7,430 nt of DNA, from the NCBI GenBank assembly GCA_934418055.1, contig CAKRWX010000111.1, positions 1 through 7,430 on the forward strand, written 5' to 3'. The first letter of the stretch is position 1. Each line of letters begins with the position of its first letter. Of the stretch, positions 1 to 5,395 are shown in pieces. The notes below the pieces were generated by a model. The model was not told where the DNA came from, searched no databases, and saw only the letters and a program-made list of their open reading frames with translations. The stretch comes from an uncultured Lachnospiraceae bacterium. Lineage in GTDB: Bacteria > Bacillota > Clostridia > Lachnospirales > Lachnospiraceae. The position numbers were made by a program, and so were the translations under genes.

Positions 1-3
1 TGA
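1..3 (+). other. Possible stop codon of an upstream gene (TGATG junction)
   Basis: The window opens with TGATG, in which a TGA stop shares its last base with the ATG of the sulfatase. This one-base stop/start overlap is a common junction in translationally coupled operons. It suggests that another plus-strand gene lies immediately to the left. Only three bases are visible, so the upstream gene and its frame cannot be confirmed. Confidence 0.35.
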
Positions 4-1472
4 TGAAACCACATGTAGTGATCATTATGGCAGACCAGCTGCGGGCAGATGTGCTTGGAATGGGATTTACACCAAGAATTGATTCCATTGCGGAAGAAGG
101 GATTTCTTTTTCCCGTGCGTATACGGCATGTCCGTTATGTGTACCGGCCAGAGGCGCATTTTTCACAGGAACTTATCCAGATCATAATGGCTCCTTAATC
201 AATCCATGGGAGCCTGCAGATGCGGTTTATGGGGATGTGAAGAAGGAATATGAGACGTTATATGAACTGATGGAACATGACTGGGACAGCATTCATAGTG
301 GAAAGCAGCATCTGTTCACAGAAGGCGGAAAGCTGGAAGATCGGAAAGACAGTAAGACTACCTGGTGTTGTACAGAGAAGACTTATAAGCAGTTTCTGGA
401 AGAAGATGGGGTAAAGATGCCAGGCGGCCCAGGATTCCGGATGAGGATCCCAGAGATGGTGGATGGAAAGGTAACCAGAGTGAGTTCTTATTCGAATGCC
501 AATACGGGATGTTATGAGCCGGGAGAAAAGTATTATTTTGACCGGTATTTTGCAGAAAAAGCGGTAGAAGGGCTGAAAAACCGGAATAAAGAAAAACCAC
601 TGCTGTTAAATGCCATGTTTTTAGCGCCCCATCCGCCTCTTCAGATCCCAGAACCATGGTATGGAAAAATCAGTGAAAATCAATTTGAACTTCCAGAGAA
701 TGTGGGTGTATTCTATAAGAAACAGTCACCGCTTCAGATGTACAATTTAACTGGTATTGTGGGAGCCCGTTATGATCGGGAACATTGGAAGGAAGCCTGG
801 AGAGTTTATCTTGGGCTGGTCTCCATGCTGGACGACTGCGTAGGACAGATTATCGATGAGTTAAAAGAACAGGGAATCTATGATGACAGTCTGATTATTT
901 TCACCAGCGATCATGGAGAGATGTTAGGTTCTCATGGTCTGTTCCAGAAGATGTGTATGTATGAGGAATCAGCCAGAGTGCCGCTGTATATCAAATTCCC
1001 GAAGAAAGATGCCTCTGGAACATTGGCAGCAGGAACTGTCGCAGAGCAGGTGGTCAGCCATGTGGATGTGATGCCGACGTTATGCGATTATCTGGGAATT
1101 CAGCCGAAACATCAGATGGATGGCCGTTCGCTGCTTCCGTTGCTGAGTGGGGAAACGATGGAGGAGAGAGCTGCTTACATTCAGTATGACGGCAATGGTT
1201 CTCGTTCGAATTTCCAGCGTTGTGTAGTGAAGGGAAAGTATAAGCTGATTGTGGATCTGTTCCAGAATGAGGCGTTTTATGAACTATATGATCTGGAGAA
1301 GGACAGCCAGGAAACAACCAATCTGATGTTTGATGCGGCTTATGATGCGGTGGCGTCAGATCTGATGGGACTTCTGGCAGCGCATATGATGAAAAATGGG
1401 GATATGCTGACACTTCCGGTCTATGCGGCTGACCGTTTCCGGTCCATGTATGGCCCATTTGAGGCTCCGTAA
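3..1472 (+). CDS. Cytoplasmic S1-family sulfatase, Cys-type (formylglycine-dependent)
   Basis: Predicted to hydrolyse sulfate esters (or N-sulfate) on carbohydrate substrates. The 489 residues are a normal length for one S1 sulfatase domain of the alkaline-phosphatase-like fold. Visible active-site elements are Asp11-Gln12 (metal ligands, in MADQLR), the maturation motif Cys46-Val-Pro-Ala-Arg50 followed by GAFFTG, Lys101/His103 (GKQHL), His210 (PHPP), Asp303-His304 (TSDHGE), His311 and Lys316. In this family Cys46 is converted to formylglycine. A Cys-type site in an anaerobe is normally matured by the radical-SAM enzyme anSME, which is not encoded here. There is no signal peptide, so it should act in the cytosol on imported oligosaccharides. 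It is first of three co-directional genes, beside a heparinase-type lyase, which points to a sulfated polyuronide such as a glycosaminoglycan. Which sulfate position it attacks cannot be told from sequence. The ATG at 3 gives the usual N-terminus just before the Asp-Gln motif; its ribosome binding site is outside the window. Confidence 0.93.
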   Translation: MKPHVVIIMADQLRADVLGMGFTPRIDSIAEEGISFSRAYTACPLCVPARGAFFTGTYPDHNGSLINPWEPADAVYGDVKKEYETLYELMEHDWDSIHSGKQHLFTEGGKLEDRKDSKTTWCCTEKTYKQFLEEDGVKMPGGPGFRMRIPEMVDGKVTRVSSYSNANTGCYEPGEKYYFDRYFAEKAVEGLKNRNKEKPLLLNAMFLAPHPPLQIPEPWYGKISENQFELPENVGVFYKKQSPLQMYNLTGIVGARYDREHWKEAWRVYLGLVSMLDDCVGQIIDELKEQGIYDDSLIIFTSDHGEMLGSHGLFQKMCMYEESARVPLYIKFPKKDASGTLAAGTVAEQVVSHVDVMPTLCDYLGIQPKHQMDGRSLLPLLSGETMEERAAYIQYDGNGSRSNFQRCVVKGKYKLIVDLFQNEAFYELYDLEKDSQETTNLMFDAAYDAVASDLMGLLAAHMMKNGDMLTLPVYAADRFRSMYGPFEAP

Positions 1473-1487
1473 AGAAAAAGGACGTTT

Positions 1488-1493
1488 GGGGGA
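1488..1493 (+). promoter_or_regulatory. Ribosome binding site of the toroid protein gene
   Basis: GGGGGA lies 6 bases before the ATG at 1500, in the 27-bp gap after the sulfatase stop. It is a G-rich Shine-Dalgarno variant and supports that start. The gap holds no recognisable promoter or terminator, so the two genes are probably co-transcribed. Confidence 0.6.
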
Positions 1494-1499
1494 AAATCA

Positions 1500-3338
1500 A
1501 TGAACAAAAAAGAAGCGGCAGACAGAATTGAAAAGCTTAGTGAAGAACTGCTCCATCAATGGTGTGAAAGTCTTCTGAAGCTTCAGATCAAAGGAACAGG
1601 TAATCCGCGGCTGGACGGAGGAATTCTATGTCCGGCCTGCGGCATGATTCATGGACGGTGTATGGACGCAGTTTATCCATTTATGCGGATGGCCAGGGAA
1701 GCGGCTGACCAAAATGACCGGGAAGAGAGTAAGCGGTGGATCCAGGCGTCCAGGGATTTGTTTACCTGGGCAGACCATACGGTTCAGCAGGAGAAAGGCG
1801 CTTATTGGAATGATATTGATACTGCCTGGACAGGCACAACCGTATTCTTAGCGATCACGCTGGCAGATGCTTTGTGGTTCCACGGAGATCTTCTGGAGAA
1901 AGAGGAGCAGGAGGAATGGAGAGAACGTCTATTCCAGATGGCAGAGTATATCGCGTCCTATGAGGGGATTATCCATAACAACATCAATTATCCTCTTTCT
2001 GACGCCTTGGCACTCTATGAGAGCGGCATGGTGCTGGGAGAAAAGAAATTTCAGGAAAAAGCTGCGGAACTGGCTAAAATTGCCCTGGGACAGGAGTCGG
2101 AGAATGGGCTTCTGGTTGGAGAAGGCGTTCCATGGACGAAAAGAAGCAAGCGGGGCTGCAGTCCTGTGGATATTGGATACAATGTGGAGGAAACCATTCC
2201 GAGTCTTTTGCTTTATGGAAAATTAAGCGGAGATGAAAATATACAGAAACTGGCCCAGCATTATATGCGGGCGCATCTGGATTTTATGCTGGAGGACGGC
2301 GCCTGGGATAATAGCTTTGGAACCAGAAATTTTAAGTGGAGCTATTGGGGAAGTCGTACCTGTGATGGTTCCGCTTTGGGCTGTCTTTTGTTGGATGATC
2401 AGAATTCAGCGGGTATGGAGGCAGCGTGGCGGAATTTGTGCCTGCTGAAGCAGTGTACAGCAGATGGACTTTTGTATGGAGGGCTTCACTATGCCCAGGC
2501 GGGACAGCCGCCCTGCAGTCATCATTCGTTCTGCCATGCCAAGGTGCTGGCGGGAATTCTGGACCGGAGAGAACTGTGGAGACCGGAGAATGCCGGGGCA
2601 GTGGAGCTGGAAGAACAGAAACAGGAACTTCCGGCGCAGCATGGAGTCCGGGAGTATCCAGAACTTTCCACCTGGCGTATCGTTACGCCGTCAGTGACGG
2701 CTACGGTGACGGCATATGACTGGGAATACATGAAGGGCGGTCATGTCAGCGGCGGAACCTTATCCATGCTTCACTCAAAAACACTAGGAACTCTGCTGTG
2801 TGCTGGAATGGGAGAATATATCCGGAAAGAACCTGGTAATATGCAGGCATTATGGAAGGCAGAAGCAGAGTGTCTGGCACCAAGAATTGAAGTAATCCGG
2901 AATGGCATCATTTACAGCAGTATCTATGAGCCAGAAGCTCAGGTGACAGTTAAGGAGAATGGAGAGCAGGACTATGTGATCCAGATAGACGGAAGCTTAA
3001 AAAATCAGGAGCATCAGATCTGTGAAGAACAGGATTACCGTTACCATCTCTGCTATCACATCCAGGAACAGAAAATCCAGATTCAGGCAGAATGTCCTGG
3101 AGGCACCTGGATCTGCCCGGTGATCAGCAGTCAGGAAGAGAAGGTGACTGTGGAACCGCAAAAGGTGATTCTGGAGAAAGAAAAAGGCATGGTCTGTGTT
3201 CAGGCAGATTCGGAAATTACGCTGCCCTTTGGAACAAAACGGATTTTTCATCCAATTCCAGGTTTTCAGGCAGTGAAACTGGAGAAGCAGTTAGACGAAA
3301 ATACAATGACCTGGAATCTCATATGGGGGACAAAATGA
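1500..3338 (+). CDS. Uncharacterised alpha/alpha-toroid protein, heparinase-like, probable carbohydrate-active enzyme
   Basis: A 612-residue protein of unproven function with no signal peptide or membrane segment. Residues 1 to about 360 are helix-rich with Trp/Tyr/Gly motifs typical of alpha/alpha-toroid sugar enzymes. Residues from about 385 to the end look like a beta-sandwich. Distinct motifs are CPACGMIHGRCMDA (44-57), NNINYP (160-165), the stretch at 226-233 containing GYNVEE, DNSFGTRNFKWSYWGSRT (270-287) and the Cys/His-rich CSHHSFCHAK (339-348). Compared by eye with the downstream lyase, several blocks fall in the same order: the Asn motif, the Tyr motif, WGSRTCDG against WGDSQTYSG, and GGHVSGG at 413-419 against the lyase HAHMDPAG. 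The second half of the lyase metal site is not retained, because the expected Asp is replaced around Ala435-Gly436. It may therefore be a lyase relative that became a glycoside hydrolase, for example a (possibly unsaturated) glucuronidase, or a non-zinc lyase. This assignment is inference. Start chosen at ATG 1500, with a GGGGGA site ahead of it. Its stop overlaps the start of the next gene. Confidence 0.85.
   Translation: MNKKEAADRIEKLSEELLHQWCESLLKLQIKGTGNPRLDGGILCPACGMIHGRCMDAVYPFMRMAREAADQNDREESKRWIQASRDLFTWADHTVQQEKGAYWNDIDTAWTGTTVFLAITLADALWFHGDLLEKEEQEEWRERLFQMAEYIASYEGIIHNNINYPLSDALALYESGMVLGEKKFQEKAAELAKIALGQESENGLLVGEGVPWTKRSKRGCSPVDIGYNVEETIPSLLLYGKLSGDENIQKLAQHYMRAHLDFMLEDGAWDNSFGTRNFKWSYWGSRTCDGSALGCLLLDDQNSAGMEAAWRNLCLLKQCTADGLLYGGLHYAQAGQPPCSHHSFCHAKVLAGILDRRELWRPENAGAVELEEQKQELPAQHGVREYPELSTWRIVTPSVTATVTAYDWEYMKGGHVSGGTLSMLHSKTLGTLLCAGMGEYIRKEPGNMQALWKAEAECLAPRIEVIRNGIIYSSIYEPEAQVTVKENGEQDYVIQIDGSLKNQEHQICEEQDYRYHLCYHIQEQKIQIQAECPGGTWICPVISSQEEKVTVEPQKVILEKEKGMVCVQADSEITLPFGTKRIFHPIPGFQAVKLEKQLDENTMTWNLIWGTK
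3325..3338 (+). promoter_or_regulatory. Translational coupling junction: ribosome binding site plus ATGA overlap
   Basis: GGGGGA at 3325-3330 stands 4 bases before the ATG at 3335, and that ATG overlaps the TGA stop of the preceding gene (3336-3338). A ribosome finishing the toroid protein can restart on the lyase, which would tie their amounts together. This junction decides the lyase start. The frame is open further upstream to an ATG at 3092, and a nearer ATG lies at 3323, but neither has a good binding site and the former would overlap the previous gene by about 247 bases. Confidence 0.65.
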
Positions 3339-5395
3339 CAGAAATCAGAGAAATCTTAAAAGATGGCGTGATCGTCACGGATGTACTGAAACATTTAAAA
3401 GAACGGGAAGAACAATTTCAGCAGGGGGTATCATTTCTAGAAAGGGGCAAGATCATCCGGGAATTATTTCCGCAGATCTATGAAACCAATATGGAGAAGG
3501 CGGAGAATTGCCTGAACGGCATGACGATTCTTCCTGGTTCACCGGATCTTCATTTTATTGGGAATCCAGTAAAATGGAGGGAAAATATCTACGATTATGA
3601 CGAATATACGTACCAGTTAAACCGCATGGTTCACTGGAGAACCATGGCAGAGGCTTATTCCTTTACAGGGGATCTGCGGTTTGCGAAAAAGATCATCGAG
3701 GAGTTTTATCAGTGGGTAGAAGAATGTCCGTGTCAGCCTTTATATGACGCGGATGGCAATCTTTCCGTCTGGGATTTTGATGGCTGCAAATGCAATCAGG
3801 GAATCTGGCGTTCATTGGAGGTAGGAATCCGTATGTACCGGACCTGGCCTCATGTGATTCACCATCTGATTGGCAGCGGGCTCCTGGATGAGACGTTTTT
3901 AGAAGCATATTTAAAGAGTATCTATGAACATGGAAAAGTGTTATATCTGGTAACACCCAAGATCTGGCCAAATGCAGATCACAACCATTACTTGATGGAA
4001 AATAACGGGCTCCTGTATCTTTCCTGTATGTTCCCTGAACTGAAAGACGCGGAAAAATGGAAAGCTCATGCCATCCACGAGATGGAGCGCAGTATGGATG
4101 CCCAGGTGACCAGCGGAGGCGGTCAGATTGAAGGATGTGCGTCCTATCACAATGGTTCTGCCTACTGGTTTACACTGCCCATACTTCTGGCAGACAAGTA
4201 TGGATTCCAGATGTCAGAGCATTACAGAGAGCAGTTAAAGAAAATGCTGGAGTATTCCACACACGCTACAAGGCCCTATGGCGCGAACTGTGCCTGGGGA
4301 GACAGTCAGACTTACAGTGGGACTCTGTCTATGGGAGCGTCCTGTTATTACATGGCATTTAAAGACAGCACCTACATGAAAAATGCGCTCTATTACTACA
4401 GTATGAAAGAGCTGCTGGATCCGCTTTCCCAGTATATCTGGGAAGTACCGGACCTGGAAGATCTGGCAGAACAGATGAAAGAACTGGAAAAGGGCGGTGA
4501 ACAGCCATCTCTGCCGAATATCAGCTGGCAGAAAGATTTAAAGCAGGTATTTATGCGGACAGACTGGTCCAAAGATGCGTTGTATGCCATGTTTGCCTGC
4601 CGAACTCCGGTTCAGAATCTTCACGCCCACATGGATCCGGCTGGTTTTGAGTTCAGTGCTTACGGAAGAGTACTTTTAGGAGATCCGGCGATTTACTATT
4701 ATAAGGATGATGAAAACCGGAAGAATTTAAAATCCATCCACTGGCACAACTGTCTGACCATTGATCATAAAGATCCTTGGGAATATATTTCCAGCTGGGG
4801 ATATGGTCCGCAGAAAGATGGAAATGTGTTGAATGCGGCGCAGACAGACCGGTTGATCTATGCAGTAGGAGAACATAAGAATTACGAACCAGTCACTCAT
4901 CGACGGGTGGCAGCCATTGTGGATCAGAAATTTTTAGCAGTGATGGATGTGTTGGATGATGTGACAGAAGACACCAGCGTGCAGATCAATTTCCATATGG
5001 ATTCCGCCAGAGCCATGGTAGATTCTGAGAGAGCTGTGGCGGCGTCTATGGATTCGCGGGCTAATGTTACAGTATATGGCGATCAGAGATTGAAGCCGCA
5101 TCTGGTTCCAGCGAAAATTTCCACGAAAAATGATGTGTGGCATGATACCATGATCGCCCGGTTTGAGAAAGATCACCTGACGGCAGGGAAATATGCATTT
5201 CTGACCATCGCGTATCCGACACCTGCCGGTGAAACGACACCAGAAGTTGTCGGAATTGAAGAAAAAATTCTGGATAATAAGAAAATTCTGTTTTGCTGTG
5301 TCGTCGATGGTCAGAGATATGAATTTTGTCTGGAAGATACGGTGCTTTCCGTTACTTCTGAGAATGATCCAGCTTTCGGAACTCACTTGGAGTAA
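3335..5395 (+). CDS. Heparinase II/III-family polysaccharide lyase, cytoplasmic
   Basis: Predicted to cleave uronic-acid-containing polysaccharide or oligosaccharide chains by beta-elimination, leaving unsaturated uronate ends. The 686 residues match the family's two-part build: a helical alpha/alpha toroid (about 40-380) and a C-terminal beta-sandwich with the heparinase II/III signature (about 400-680). Visible motifs are PNADHNHYLMENNG (212-225), a candidate for the charge-neutralising Asn/His; GGGQIEGCASYHNGSAY (261-277), with Tyr271 or Tyr277 as candidate catalytic Tyr; and HAHMD (430-434) followed by LLGD (Asp450) and HWHN (His471). By analogy with heparinase II, His430 would be catalytic and His432, Asp450 and His471 would bind a metal. 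There is no signal peptide, unlike the secreted Bacteroidetes enzymes, so it should work on imported fragments. The sulfatase in the same operon favours a sulfated glycosaminoglycan. Heparin/heparan, chondroitin/dermatan, hyaluronan and alginate-type substrates cannot be separated from sequence. Its last 14 or so codons overlap the convergent regulator gene. Confidence 0.9.
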   Translation: MTEIREILKDGVIVTDVLKHLKEREEQFQQGVSFLERGKIIRELFPQIYETNMEKAENCLNGMTILPGSPDLHFIGNPVKWRENIYDYDEYTYQLNRMVHWRTMAEAYSFTGDLRFAKKIIEEFYQWVEECPCQPLYDADGNLSVWDFDGCKCNQGIWRSLEVGIRMYRTWPHVIHHLIGSGLLDETFLEAYLKSIYEHGKVLYLVTPKIWPNADHNHYLMENNGLLYLSCMFPELKDAEKWKAHAIHEMERSMDAQVTSGGGQIEGCASYHNGSAYWFTLPILLADKYGFQMSEHYREQLKKMLEYSTHATRPYGANCAWGDSQTYSGTLSMGASCYYMAFKDSTYMKNALYYYSMKELLDPLSQYIWEVPDLEDLAEQMKELEKGGEQPSLPNISWQKDLKQVFMRTDWSKDALYAMFACRTPVQNLHAHMDPAGFEFSAYGRVLLGDPAIYYYKDDENRKNLKSIHWHNCLTIDHKDPWEYISSWGYGPQKDGNVLNAAQTDRLIYAVGEHKNYEPVTHRRVAAIVDQKFLAVMDVLDDVTEDTSVQINFHMDSARAMVDSERAVAASMDSRANVTVYGDQRLKPHLVPAKISTKNDVWHDTMIARFEKDHLTAGKYAFLTIAYPTPAGETTPEVVGIEEKILDNKKILFCCVVDGQRYEFCLEDTVLSVTSENDPAFGTHLE
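5352..5395. other. 44-bp tail-to-tail coding overlap between lyase and regulator
   Basis: The lyase stop (TAA, 5393-5395) lies inside the regulator, and the regulator stop (TTA on the plus strand, 5352-5354) lies inside the lyase. The overlap encodes the last 14 or so residues of both proteins, including the conserved TPSEFRK end of the AraC domain (678-684 in the visible protein). No hairpin followed by a T-run was found near the junction on either strand, so transcripts from both sides probably run into each other. Confidence 0.9.

Noticed and set aside
1054..1500. 148-codon minus-strand open frame opposite the sulfatase 3' end
   Set aside because: Its translation is Pro/His/Ser-rich without domain pattern, and it sits antisense to a well-conserved sulfatase region. 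It is a shadow of that gene.
3092..3334. Upstream extension of the lyase reading frame (81 extra codons, start at 3092)
   Set aside because: It lies wholly inside the toroid protein gene in another frame, has low-complexity, non-domain-like sequence, and lacks a good ribosome binding site. The ATG at 3335 has a binding site and the classic ATGA overlap.
5258..5300. A/T-rich stretch with GAATT...AATTC inside the lyase end, considered as a terminator for the regulator
   Set aside because: The stem is short and A/T-only with no convincing U-tract in the minus-strand direction, and the stretch codes for the lyase.
4934..5386. 150-codon minus-strand open frame opposite the lyase beta-sandwich
   Set aside because: Its translation is rich in Ile, Arg, His and Cys with no recognisable motif, and it is fully covered by the lyase and the end of the regulator. 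It is a shadow frame.
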